Assembly: GCF_010509575.1 (NCBI RefSeq)
Contig: NZ_CP048437.1
Location: 186,001-250,000, forward strand
Direction of reading: 5' to 3'
Origin: Faecalibacterium duncaniae
Lineage (GTDB): Bacteria; Bacillota; Clostridia; Oscillospirales; Ruminococcaceae
DNA length: 64,000 bases
In this document: positions 32,803 to 41,063 of the stretch, one piece after another
Layout of the letters: the number at the start of each line of letters is the position of its first letter
How positions within the stretch are numbered: position 1 is the stretch's first letter
The notes under the pieces: generated by a model
Databases searched by the model: none
Told to the model about the DNA's origin: nothing
The model's input: only the letters and a program-made list of their open reading frames with translations
Program-made: the position numbers and the translations under genes

Positions 32803-33765
32803 ATGCCCAAACAGGAAGGCCAGAAATCCAAGCTGCTGGCGCTATTGCGCATTTTTGAGCAGCAGACCGATGAAAACCACCTGCTGAACGTGCCGCAGCT
32901 GGTGGAGCTGCTGGAGGCGCAGGGCATCCGCTGCGAGCGCAAGAGCGTGTACAGCGATATTGAGGCACTGGGTGCGCTGGGCTATGACATCAAGCTGCGC
33001 CGGGGCCGGGGCGGCGGGTATTTCCTTGCCAGCCGCACCTTTGATCTGGCGGAGCTCAAGCTGCTGGTGGATGCCGTGCAGGCAAGCCGGGTGGTATCTG
33101 GCACCACGAGCAGGCGGCTGATCCACAAGCTGGAAAAGCTCTGCTCCAACTACGAGGGCAGCCAGCTGCAGCGTCAGGTCTATGTGGAGGGCCGCCCCAA
33201 GACCGACAGCAAGAGCCTGCTGTACAGCATCGATGCCCTGCACGAGGCCATCAACAACGGTAAAATGGTGGAGTTCCTCTACAGAAAAGCCGACAGCCGC
33301 GAGAAAGAGAAAAGGTCCGTCAGCCCGTGGCAGCTGGCCTGGGAGAACGGGTGCTACTACCTCATTGCCTTTGCCGACGAAAAGGGCATCCGCCATTATC
33401 GGGTGGATAAGATGAGCGGGGTCCGGGTGCTGGATGCGCCCCGGCGGGGTCAGGAGCAGTTTGCGGATCTTGACCTGCCTGCCTATCTGCGCAAGCACTT
33501 TGGAATGTACGGCGGGCCGGAGCATCGCGTTACCCTGCGGTGCACCGCGGATCTGGAAGGTGCCATGCGGGAGCGCTTTGGCGCAACGCCCATGTTCCTG
33601 CCCGAGGAGAATGGCTGCTTCCATTTTGATGTCCCCATCTGCGTCAGTGACCAGTTCTATGGCTGGGTCTGCGGCTTTGGCGGCAAGATAGAAGTGGTTG
33701 CCCCGCCCGAAGTGCGGCAGGGAATGCGGGAGATGACCGCCCGGCTGGCAGAACAGCATCAATAA
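32803..33765 (+). CDS. WYL-domain transcriptional regulator
   Basis: A 320-residue regulator. The N-terminal winged helix spans about residues 1-75 (SKLLALLRIFEQQTDENHLLN, then RKSVYSDIEALGALGYDI), followed by GRGGGYFLASRTF. The WYL domain lies at about 140-210 (ISALHEAINNGK-type start, SVSPWQLAWENGCYYLIAF) and the C-terminal WCX extension at about 235-320. WYL proteins sense nucleic-acid or small ligands and regulate varied genes. GAGGTG precedes the ATG. It follows the aromatic operon after repeat copy C but has a terminator between, so a regulatory link to that operon is only a guess. Confidence 0.87.
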   Translation: MPKQEGQKSKLLALLRIFEQQTDENHLLNVPQLVELLEAQGIRCERKSVYSDIEALGALGYDIKLRRGRGGGYFLASRTFDLAELKLLVDAVQASRVVSGTTSRRLIHKLEKLCSNYEGSQLQRQVYVEGRPKTDSKSLLYSIDALHEAINNGKMVEFLYRKADSREKEKRSVSPWQLAWENGCYYLIAFADEKGIRHYRVDKMSGVRVLDAPRRGQEQFADLDLPAYLRKHFGMYGGPEHRVTLRCTADLEGAMRERFGATPMFLPEENGCFHFDVPICVSDQFYGWVCGFGGKIEVVAPPEVRQGMREMTARLAEQHQ

Positions 33766-33769
33766 CAAG

Positions 33770-33798
33770 AAAAAGGACTGCGAAAGCAGTCCTTTTTG
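33770..33798. terminator. Bidirectional terminator between WYL and AAA genes
   Basis: AAAAAGGACTGC-GAAA-GCAGTCCTTTTT, a perfect stem with a GNRA-type loop. Confidence 0.92.
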
Positions 33799-33803
33799 CG
33801 TGT

Positions 33804-35843
33804 TTACGGTTCCTTCAATTCCAGATCACTGGGCAGGATCAGATCCAGGGCAGCGGCGGGCTCGGCGACAAGGCGGCGGCTCTGGTGGAAGATGGCCTTT
33901 TCCAGTGTGTTGCGGGCAAGGCGGCCATTGCCGGCGGTGCGGGCATCGACTGCCTGCCAGCGGGCATAATAGCCCAGCAGGGGTTCGGTGCAGGCTTCGG
34001 CCAGGGTGTAGCCCTTGTTTTTGGCAAGGACCCGGGTGATCTGCAGCAGCTCCACGGCGGTGTAGTCCGGGAACTCGATCCGGTTGGGAAAACGGCTGGC
34101 AAGGCCGCTGTTGGCGGTGAGGAAGGTCTCCATCTCCCTGGTGTAACCCGCCAGAATGACCACCAGCTCATCCCGGTGATCCTCCATCCCCTTCACCAGC
34201 GTGTCGATGGCTTCCAGCCCGAAGCTGTCCTGCTCGCCGCGGTAAAGGCTGTATGCCTCGTCAATGAAGAGCACACCGCCCAGCGCGCTTTCAATGACGC
34301 TGTTGGTCAGGGGGGCGGTGTGGCCGGTGTAGCGGCCCACCAGATCGGCACGGGTCACCTCCACCAACTGGCCGCCCTTGAGGGCACCGATGGCTTTCAG
34401 ATACCGTGCCACCAGCCGGGCAATGGTGGTCTTGCCGGTGCCGGGGTTGCCCGTGAAGATCATGTGCATGGACAGGCTGGCAGTTTTGAGCCCGGCGGCG
34501 GCCCGGCGCTGCTGCACCTGCAGGTTGTCGGCCAGACCGAACACATATTCCTTGACCGGGGCAAGGCCCACCAGCTCGTTGATCTCGGCGCGGATGGCAT
34601 CCAGCGCGCCGGTGTAGGCCGCAGGCAGCAGGTCGAACAGGGGCTGGTCTGCGCCGTCGTTCAGACGGAACAGCACCCCTTCCGGCCCGGCGGTCAGGGT
34701 CACGGTGCCGGTAAGGGTTTCATCGGTTCGCAGGCAATATTCACTCAGGGCGCGGAAGATGCGGTCAGTGCACGCGGAAAGGCCAGCCGCACCCTTCTGT
34801 GTGGTGCACTGGGCCGCGACATAGTCCCGCACGTCGGCCCCGGCGGAAAGGGTCAGCCCCAGCCGGGTGCGGATCTTCTGGGCCAGCGCGTTGAGCTGCT
34901 GTGCGGCAAGGGCGGCCAGATCCTCCCGGGTGTAGGAGGCCGTCTCGCAGACATCCCCCAGTGCCGACACCAGCGCCGCGCCGAATTTGTCAGCCAGTGC
35001 CTCCCGGCCCTTGTGGGAGTAGAAGATGAGGTATTTGCCGCAGGGGTCGATGCGGCTGACGGCTCCCGGGGCCAGCGCCGTGCCTGCATCCACAAGGATG
35101 CCCTCTTTGTTCACGAGATACCGGCTGGACAGGGGGGCACTGCCCTTGACGGCCAGATCAGACAGGGTCTTCAGAAAGCCGGGATAACAGCTCTCATAGT
35201 GCTCAAAGGCAAGGATCTCCCCGGGTGCATGCAGGGCAGCGTAGAGGTCCTGCAGGAAGAGCTTCTCGGCTCCGGAATTGGGGTAAAGGGCCAGATCCAG
35301 CGTGGCGATCCTGTCGCTCTGCAAAAGGCCCCGGGCCGCCATGCGGCGGGCAGTTTCTTCCAGTGCAAAATGCCTGCCTGTGCCTGCCCCGCCTGTGAGC
35401 AGGATGACGTTGCGGGCGGCGGGGGCTTCGGTGCCCAGCACAAAGGGGCGGCGCATGGCCCGCACCACGCTGTCCACAAAAGCATCCTGCCCCAGCACCG
35501 TCTGCTTGACCTCGGCAGCAAGGCCTTCAAAGCTGCCCAGGTGCTCCGGCTTCACGTCGGTGGTGCCCCTGGCCAGCAGGCCTTCGTCCTCCATGTCCCG
35601 CAGCATCTGGCGGCTGCTTTCCAGCGCGGCGGCGGTGGCATCGCTCTGGGTTTTGAGCTGGGCGTTCTGCTGCTTCAACAGCTCATCCAGCCGTTTCTGT
35701 TGTTCCAGAAGCGCCGCGTTCAGGTCAGGCAGGGCGGCGCTGCCGCCTGCTTTGGGTGCAGAAGTGCCGGGGGCGGCCTTGAATCTGCCCCCCGGGCCGA
35801 ACACGCCGTTCATCAGACTTTCCCAATCATCGGTGTATGCCAT
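33804..35843 (-). CDS. Double AAA ATPase, CbbX/SpoVK-like second domain, degenerate first domain
   Basis: A 679-residue protein. Residues 40-90 form a Gln/Leu-rich coiled coil (LLEQQKRLDELLKQQNAQL). Domain 1 (about 105-400) resembles Clp-type AAA domains (VLGQDAFVDSVVRAMRRPF). Its P-loop reads GGAGTGRH (151-158), without the Lys and Ser/Thr needed to bind and split ATP. Domain 2 (about 415-670) is CbbX/SpoVK-like: GNPGTGKT (465-472), Walker B GVLFIDEAYSL (523-533) and the arginine-finger region GLASRFPNRIEF. So the first ring is probably structural or nucleotide-binding only and the second is the motor. The role is unknown. The gene stands alone. Confidence 0.82.
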   Translation of the reverse strand: MAYTDDWESLMNGVFGPGGRFKAAPGTSAPKAGGSAALPDLNAALLEQQKRLDELLKQQNAQLKTQSDATAAALESSRQMLRDMEDEGLLARGTTDVKPEHLGSFEGLAAEVKQTVLGQDAFVDSVVRAMRRPFVLGTEAPAARNVILLTGGAGTGRHFALEETARRMAARGLLQSDRIATLDLALYPNSGAEKLFLQDLYAALHAPGEILAFEHYESCYPGFLKTLSDLAVKGSAPLSSRYLVNKEGILVDAGTALAPGAVSRIDPCGKYLIFYSHKGREALADKFGAALVSALGDVCETASYTREDLAALAAQQLNALAQKIRTRLGLTLSAGADVRDYVAAQCTTQKGAAGLSACTDRIFRALSEYCLRTDETLTGTVTLTAGPEGVLFRLNDGADQPLFDLLPAAYTGALDAIRAEINELVGLAPVKEYVFGLADNLQVQQRRAAAGLKTASLSMHMIFTGNPGTGKTTIARLVARYLKAIGALKGGQLVEVTRADLVGRYTGHTAPLTNSVIESALGGVLFIDEAYSLYRGEQDSFGLEAIDTLVKGMEDHRDELVVILAGYTREMETFLTANSGLASRFPNRIEFPDYTAVELLQITRVLAKNKGYTLAEACTEPLLGYYARWQAVDARTAGNGRLARNTLEKAIFHQSRRLVAEPAAALDLILPSDLELKEP

Positions 35844-35912
35844 AAAACTTCCCTCCGTGCAGTGCTTTTTCTTTCAGTATAGTGGAGTCTGGTACGTTTT
35901 GCAAGGAAAGGG

Positions 35913-35941
35913 TTGAAATAAAGGACAAAGTTCGTTACACT
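35913..35941 (+). promoter_or_regulatory. Promoter of the pullulanase gene
   Basis: -35 TTGAAA at 35913-35918, 17-base spacer, -10 TACACT at 35936-35941, 26 bases before the start. Confidence 0.78.
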
Positions 35942-35967
35942 ATTGTCAAATGAAAGGATGAATTGCC

Positions 35968-37923
35968 ATGGAGCCAAGAACACCTGCTGAATGGAAGACG
36001 CTGTTTGAGAGCGAAGCCTTTGCCCGCCAGACGGAATACTACGGCCCGCTGGGGGTGGAGTATACCCCCGCCGGGACACACCTGCGCCTGTGGGCTCCCA
36101 CGGCAAAACAGGCAGCAGTGAACCTGTACCGCCGGGGCACCGGCGGGGCCTGTGTGGGCACCCTGCCCCTGCAGCAGCAGGACAAGGGTGTGTGGAGCAT
36201 CTATCTGCCCGGCGACCAGCACGGAAAATACTACGATTTCACCCTTACCACCCCGTTTGGCACCTGCAATGCAGCGGACCCTTACGCCCGCTCGGCAGGG
36301 GTGAACGGGGTGCGCAGCATGATCTTTGACCCGGCCCGGGTAGACCCGCAGGGCTGGGAGCGGGATGTGCGGCCGGTGATCCCACCGGCCCGCCGCAGCG
36401 TTTGGGAGGTCAGCGTCCGGGATTTCTCGCAGGACCCGGCCAGCGGTGTGCACACAGCCTGGCGGGGCAAATTTCTGGCCTTTACCCAGCAGGGCACGAC
36501 CCTGAGCAGCGACGGCATCCACCCTACCTGCCTGAATTACCTCAAGCGGCTGGGGGTGAGCTATGTCCAGCTCATGCCAATCTTCGATTTTGGCAGCGTG
36601 GATGAGAGCCGCCCCCTGACCCGGCAGTATAACTGGGGCTACGACCCCACCAACTTCAATGTGCCCGAGGGCAGCTACTCCACCGACCCCACCCGGGGTG
36701 AGGTGCGGGTGCGGGAGTGCAAGCAGATGATCGCGGCCCTCCATGCGGCGGGCATCGGCGTTGTAATGGACGTGGTGTATAACCACATGTATCGTTCCGA
36801 TAATGCGCTGAACCGGGTGGTGCCCCTCTACTACTTCCGCCAGAACGACGACGGTTCCCTCTCCAACGGCAGCGGCTGCGGCAACGAGTTTGCCTCCGAG
36901 CGGCCCATGGCCCGGCGCTATCTCATTGATTCGGTGCTCTACTGGGCACGGGAATATCACATCGACGGCTTCCGGTTTGACCTGATGGGCCTGTATGACG
37001 TGGAGACCATGAATCTCCTCCGGGCTGAACTGGACAAGCTGCCCGGCGGGCGGGATATCCTGATGTACGGTGAGCCGTGGCAGGGCGGCTGCAGCGCCCT
37101 GCACCGGTACGAGGCCAACAAGAACAACCTGAACATGCTGAACGAGCGCATCGGCATCTTTTGCGACAACACCCGGGATGCCATCAAGGGCGGCTGCTTC
37201 GATGCCCGGGAGCCGGGCTATGTGGAGGGCAAGTCCGGGAGTTTCTGGGATATCGGTGCTTCGGTGGCGGCGTGGTGCCGCAGTGAGAAGCTGCCGCCTC
37301 ACGCCCCGGGGCAGATCATCAGCTACGTTTCGGCCCACGACAACTTCACCCTGTGGGATAAGCTCCTGATGGTGCGCTATGCCCGCCCGGAGTTTGCCGC
37401 TGTGGACAAGACCGCGCTGGCCCAGAACCGGCTGGCAGCGGGCATCTACCTGACCAGCATGGGTCTGCCTTTCTGGCAGGCAGGCGAGGAGTTTGCCCGC
37501 ACCAAGAAGGGGCAGGGCAACAGCTACCGCTCCAGCCCGGCCCTCAACCGGCTGGACTGGCACCGGGCCGAACAGTTCCACAGCCTTGTGGATTACTACC
37601 GCGGGCTCATTGGTCTGCGGGCGGCGTTCCCCCGGCTGGGCGCGCTGGACAAGGCCAGCCCTGCCGCCATCGAGTTCTTCCCGCTGGAACAGCCTCTTGT
37701 GGGCTGGCGGCTCCCCGCCCAGTGGGGCGACGGCGCGGCATGGAGCGCCCTGTGCGTCTACTATAACCCCACCGAGACGGCGCAGGTCGTCACCTTGCCC
37801 GGCGGCAGCTGGAAGTTGCTGAGCGACGGCATCTCCTCCAGCCTGTGGCGGGGCAGCAGCCGCATCTGCACCGGCCAGACCGTCCTCCTGCCCCTGAGCG
37901 CCACCGTGTTTGGGCAGGTATAA
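35968..37923 (+). CDS. pulA: Type I pullulanase (GH13), intracellular glycogen/alpha-glucan debranching enzyme
   Basis: A 651-residue enzyme without a signal peptide. A CBM48-like N-domain (LGVEYTPAGTHLRLWAPTAKQ) leads into a GH13 barrel. The YNWGYDP motif near residue 221 is diagnostic for type I pullulanase. GVVMDVVYNHMY, FRFDLMGLYD (nucleophile Asp), MYGEPWQGG (acid Glu) and YVSAHDNFTLWDK (third Asp) complete the catalytic set. Without export it should debranch stored glycogen or imported limit dextrins, working with the glycogen operon 10 kb downstream. AAAGGATG precedes the ATG. Confidence 0.93.
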   Translation: MEPRTPAEWKTLFESEAFARQTEYYGPLGVEYTPAGTHLRLWAPTAKQAAVNLYRRGTGGACVGTLPLQQQDKGVWSIYLPGDQHGKYYDFTLTTPFGTCNAADPYARSAGVNGVRSMIFDPARVDPQGWERDVRPVIPPARRSVWEVSVRDFSQDPASGVHTAWRGKFLAFTQQGTTLSSDGIHPTCLNYLKRLGVSYVQLMPIFDFGSVDESRPLTRQYNWGYDPTNFNVPEGSYSTDPTRGEVRVRECKQMIAALHAAGIGVVMDVVYNHMYRSDNALNRVVPLYYFRQNDDGSLSNGSGCGNEFASERPMARRYLIDSVLYWAREYHIDGFRFDLMGLYDVETMNLLRAELDKLPGGRDILMYGEPWQGGCSALHRYEANKNNLNMLNERIGIFCDNTRDAIKGGCFDAREPGYVEGKSGSFWDIGASVAAWCRSEKLPPHAPGQIISYVSAHDNFTLWDKLLMVRYARPEFAAVDKTALAQNRLAAGIYLTSMGLPFWQAGEEFARTKKGQGNSYRSSPALNRLDWHRAEQFHSLVDYYRGLIGLRAAFPRLGALDKASPAAIEFFPLEQPLVGWRLPAQWGDGAAWSALCVYYNPTETAQVVTLPGGSWKLLSDGISSSLWRGSSRICTGQTVLLPLSATVFGQV

Positions 37924-37958
37924 AAATACGGTCTGCCATTGCTTGACAACCTGCAATT

Positions 37959-37998
37959 GAAAATCCCCTGACCAGTTCATGCCGGTCAGGGGATTTTT
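37959..37998. terminator. Bidirectional terminator between pullulanase and htrA
   Basis: AAAATCCCCTGACC pairs with GGTCAGGGGATTTTT around a nine-base loop. Confidence 0.9.
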
Positions 37999-38030
37999 GA
38001 TTTATTGATCAGGAAAAAGATTGGGGAGAA

Positions 38031-39440
38031 TCAGGAGTTTTTCTGTGCCTGCTGGGTCTGGGCGTTCTTTTCGCCCAGGGTCAGGCTGACGGTCTGCATC
38101 TGGCCTTCCCGGGCCACGGTGATGGAAAGGGTATCACCGGCGGCATGCTGCTGGATCAGGGTGCCAAGGTCGTCCTTCTGGGCGATCTCGGTGCCGTCGA
38201 TGCTCACGATGCGGTCACCGGTCTTCAGACCGGCCTTGTCGGCGGGGCCGCCCTGCACAACATCCACAACGTAAACGCCGTAGGCAGTGACGTTGAGCTG
38301 TGCGGCGGTCTGGGCATCGGTCACGGCCAGATAGGTGATGCCCATGTAGGGGCGGCCGGAGACATAGCCGTTCTCCAGCAGATCCTGTGCCACCTTGATG
38401 GCATCGTTGATGGGGATGGCGAAGCCCAGGCCTTCCGCATCGCTGGAGGAGGACTTTGCGTTGACCAGACCGATGAGCTCACCGTTCATATTGAACAGGC
38501 CGCCGCCGGAGTTGCCGGGGCTGACAGAGGCATCCATCTGGATCAGGGACATGGTGTTGGTGGAGCTGGTGCCCTGGATGGTCACGCTGCGGTTCAGGGC
38601 GCTGACGATGCCGCTGGTCACGGTGCCGCCCAGCTCACCCAGCGGGTTGCCCACGGCCAGCACGCTCTCGCCCACGGCAAGGCTGTCGCTGTTGCCAACG
38701 GTGGCGGGGGTCAGGTCAGTGGCATCGATCTTGAGGACAGCCACGTCGCTGGTGTCATCCTCGCCCACCACGGTGGCGGGGTAATCGGTATCGCCGATGG
38801 TCACGGTGATGTTGGACGCGCCGGACACAACGTGTGCACAGGTCAGGATATAGCCGTCGGAGCTGATCACGACACCACTGCCAGCACCGCTCTCCACCTG
38901 GTTCTGGCCGTACCAGGACCACTGGGAGTAGACCACCTGCTCGGTGGTGATGACCACAACGCTGGGGCTGACCATCTCAGAGACCTGAGCGGTGGTCATG
39001 CCGGAAGCGGTGTTCACTGCGGAGGCAGAGCCGGAATCACTGCTGGACGTGGAGGAAGGTGCCACCTGCTGGATGACCACCTTGCCGCCTGTGTTGCCCA
39101 CCTGGGCTCCCACAAAGCCGCCGACAAAGCCCATGGCTGCGGCCAGCACCAGCGCAACTGCACTGCGGGCGATATTGCTGTTTTTCCGGCGGCGCTTTTT
39201 GGGAGGCTGCTTGGGGCTTCCCTGTGCGGCCTGATACCGGGGGTCTTCCGGAGGCGGCACCGCGCCGCCATCGCTGCCGCTGTTCGGCTCGGCCTGGGGG
39301 GCAGCCTGTGCGGCCTCGCCGTAGGTGCCTGCCGTGTTGGCGGTGTTCATGCCGGAGGAGCCGACGTTGGGGTAGCCGGTCTCGCCGGTCTGGCTATGTT
39401 CAGAGGAATAATCGTATTCCCACTTGTTCTCGTTATCCAT
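38031..39440 (-). CDS. htrA: Membrane-anchored HtrA/DegP-type serine protease
   Basis: A 469-residue envelope protease. An acidic, Ser/Gly/Pro-rich cytoplasmic head (1-80) and a KKRRRK stop are followed by one membrane helix (about 91-113). The outer part has a Ser-rich linker and a trypsin-like domain with the triad His203 (LTCAHVV), Asp232 (SDVAVL) and Ser311 (GNSGGGL). A PDZ domain (about 370-455, GVYVVDVVQGGPADKAGLKTGDRI) follows. It degrades or refolds damaged exported proteins. The ATG at 39440 has GAAAGGAAG upstream. The gene is divergent from the repeat-containing region before the GNAT-MnmM gene. Confidence 0.93.
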   Translation of the reverse strand: MDNENKWEYDYSSEHSQTGETGYPNVGSSGMNTANTAGTYGEAAQAAPQAEPNSGSDGGAVPPPEDPRYQAAQGSPKQPPKKRRRKNSNIARSAVALVLAAAMGFVGGFVGAQVGNTGGKVVIQQVAPSSTSSSDSGSASAVNTASGMTTAQVSEMVSPSVVVITTEQVVYSQWSWYGQNQVESGAGSGVVISSDGYILTCAHVVSGASNITVTIGDTDYPATVVGEDDTSDVAVLKIDATDLTPATVGNSDSLAVGESVLAVGNPLGELGGTVTSGIVSALNRSVTIQGTSSTNTMSLIQMDASVSPGNSGGGLFNMNGELIGLVNAKSSSSDAEGLGFAIPINDAIKVAQDLLENGYVSGRPYMGITYLAVTDAQTAAQLNVTAYGVYVVDVVQGGPADKAGLKTGDRIVSIDGTEIAQKDDLGTLIQQHAAGDTLSITVAREGQMQTVSLTLGEKNAQTQQAQKNS

Positions 39441-39649
39441 ACTGGTTACTTCCTTTCTCAAAGGGAATGGTTCGGAGGGGGCGCTTCTGCCGCACCTCCT
39501 TGGAACTGTTTCTATTGTATCCGGTAATTGTGAAAAGGAATCGCTGACCGGGTGAAGAATATGTGAAATAAGGTCGCAGCGGGAAGCCTTGACAGCGGCG
39601 CGGGGGCTTGGTATTTTAAGGGTGCAGCGCAGAAGCCGGCAGCATTGCG

Positions 39650-39868
39650 AAACCTCTCCGTCATCTTCGCTTTGCTCGATGCCACCTCTCCTAGTAGGAG
39701 AGGCCTTGGCATACCGTCGCGTTTTCGTGGGTCGGCGCTTCGCTCCTGTTTGCCCTGCGGCAGGTATTGGTTTTGGAGCGTCAGCGATTATTGCGAAAAA
39801 ACGAATCTTCTGCCAAGGGCTCCCCTACTAGGGGAGCTGTCGCGGCAGCGCCCGCGACTGAGAGGTTT
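39650..39868. repeat. Palindromic intergenic element, copy D (complete)
   Basis: 219 bp with perfect terminal inverted repeats AAACCTCTC (39650-39658) and GAGAGGTTT (39860-39868). Each end carries a second stem (CCTCTCC-TAGTA-GGAGAGG on the left, GCTCCCC-TACTA-GGGGAGC on the right), then CCTTGGCA and TGCCAAGG as inner inverted repeats. The centre has no frame resembling a transposase. It fills most of the gap between htrA and the GNAT-MnmM gene; the rest of that gap shows no gene. Confidence 0.8.
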
Positions 39869-39903
39869 AGCCCAACAGGGCAAGTCCGCGAAAGGAGCAA
39901 ATT

Positions 39904-40761
39904 ATGAAACTGGAAAAGATTCCGGGCGGTTATGCCCTGTATAAAGAGAAAACCATCATTGGCACCTGCCAGGCCCGGCCCACGGAGCAGGGCGCGGACA
40001 TCACTGCCCTGACCATTGTGCCGGAATGGCGGCGCAAGGGCTACGGTTCCTACCTGTTAAAAGAGGTATTGCGCAGCCTGGGCGGCTATGACAAAGAGAG
40101 CGCCACGGTGTTCACGGCTCCTCTGCCTGCCGATGCGGGGGAGCTGGCCTTCTGGGCAAAGTTCGGCTTTGCGGCAGAGGGCAGCGGGCTGTGCCGCCGC
40201 CGCACCCCCGACCTGACGGCCGTGAAGCTTGTGCAGGACTTCCTCGCCGCGCGGCTGGCTGACCCCAGGCTCTGCATCGATGCCACCTGCGGCAACGGGG
40301 GCGACACGGCTTTTCTCTGCCGCCTTGTGGGCGAAGGGGGCCGGGTGCTGGGCTTTGACATCCAGCCGGAAGCCATTGCCTCCACCCGGCAGAACCTTGC
40401 ACGGAAGGGCCTTGCGGCAGAGCTTCACTGCGACAGCCACGCCAACCTCTTACAATATGTACAGCCCGGCACCGTTGATGCCGTGATGTTCAACTTCGGC
40501 TGGCTGCCCGGTGCCGACCACGGGGTGTTCTCCCACGCCCAAAGCAGTATTCCGGCGCTGGAGGCCGCCCTCGAGGCCCTGCGGCCCGGCGGGGTGCTCA
40601 GCGCCATCCTGTACAGCGGCAAGATCATCGGTTCCGACGAAAAGACCGAGATCCTCCAGTGGATGCGCTCCCGGCCCCTGAAACAGTGCACCGCCCTTGT
40701 CTGCAGTTTCGCCAATTGGGCCGATACCGCCCCCTTGCCCTGCTTCCTCCTGAAAAAATAA
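39904..40761 (+). CDS. GNAT acetyltransferase fused to MnmM/YtqB-type tRNA methyltransferase
   Basis: A 285-residue two-domain protein. Residues 1-103 are a GNAT domain: TIVPEWRRKGYGSYLLKEVL contains the acetyl-CoA motif R-x-x-G-x-G, and the end FWAKFGFAAEGSG is the usual GNAT beta6-7 region. Residues 105-285 are a class I SAM methyltransferase: DATCGNGGD (126-134), GFDIQPEAIASTRQNL, and FNFGWLPGADH (196-206), the mark of the YtqB/MnmM family. MnmM makes the final methylation of mnm5s2U34 in tRNA of Bacillus. The stand-alone enzyme has about 190 residues. The GNAT partner could act on the same uridine side chain, but this is inference. GAAAGGAG precedes the ATG. Confidence 0.82.
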   Translation: MKLEKIPGGYALYKEKTIIGTCQARPTEQGADITALTIVPEWRRKGYGSYLLKEVLRSLGGYDKESATVFTAPLPADAGELAFWAKFGFAAEGSGLCRRRTPDLTAVKLVQDFLAARLADPRLCIDATCGNGGDTAFLCRLVGEGGRVLGFDIQPEAIASTRQNLARKGLAAELHCDSHANLLQYVQPGTVDAVMFNFGWLPGADHGVFSHAQSSIPALEAALEALRPGGVLSAILYSGKIIGSDEKTEILQWMRSRPLKQCTALVCSFANWADTAPLPCFLLKK

Positions 40762-40824
40762 CAAAAACTCTTGCATCTAGGTGGAATTGCTGGTAAAATA
40801 TAAGTTGTGTGTAATTTTGGCATC

Positions 40825-40986
40825 CTTGCCCTCTCAGCCAAAGCCTGTCGGCTTTGCCAGCTCCCCCGAAGGGGGAGCCAACGCATCTGGAAGGAGAAGT
40901 GCTGCAGATCTGCAGGGCCTGTACCTGGAGCAGCAACCGACTCTCCCTTTGGGAGAGCTGGCTGCGAAGCAGACTGAGAGGGCAAG
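40825..40986. repeat. Palindromic intergenic element, copy E (complete)
   Basis: 162 bp with perfect 13-base terminal inverted repeats CTTGCCCTCTCAG (40825-40837) and CTGAGAGGGCAAG (40974-40986). Inside are AAAGCC-TGTC-GGCTTT, AGCTCCCCC-GAA-GGGGGAGC, a perfect 14-base palindrome CTGCAGATCTGCAG and CTCTCCC-TTT-GGGAGAG. It occupies the gap between the GNAT-MnmM gene and prfC, where I see no gene. Confidence 0.85.
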
Positions 40987-41063
40987 CCAGTTTACGGAGA
41001 ATTACCAATGTAACGTGAGATTGACCGAATAAAGAGCCATTCTGATTCAGGAGAAATCAATAT

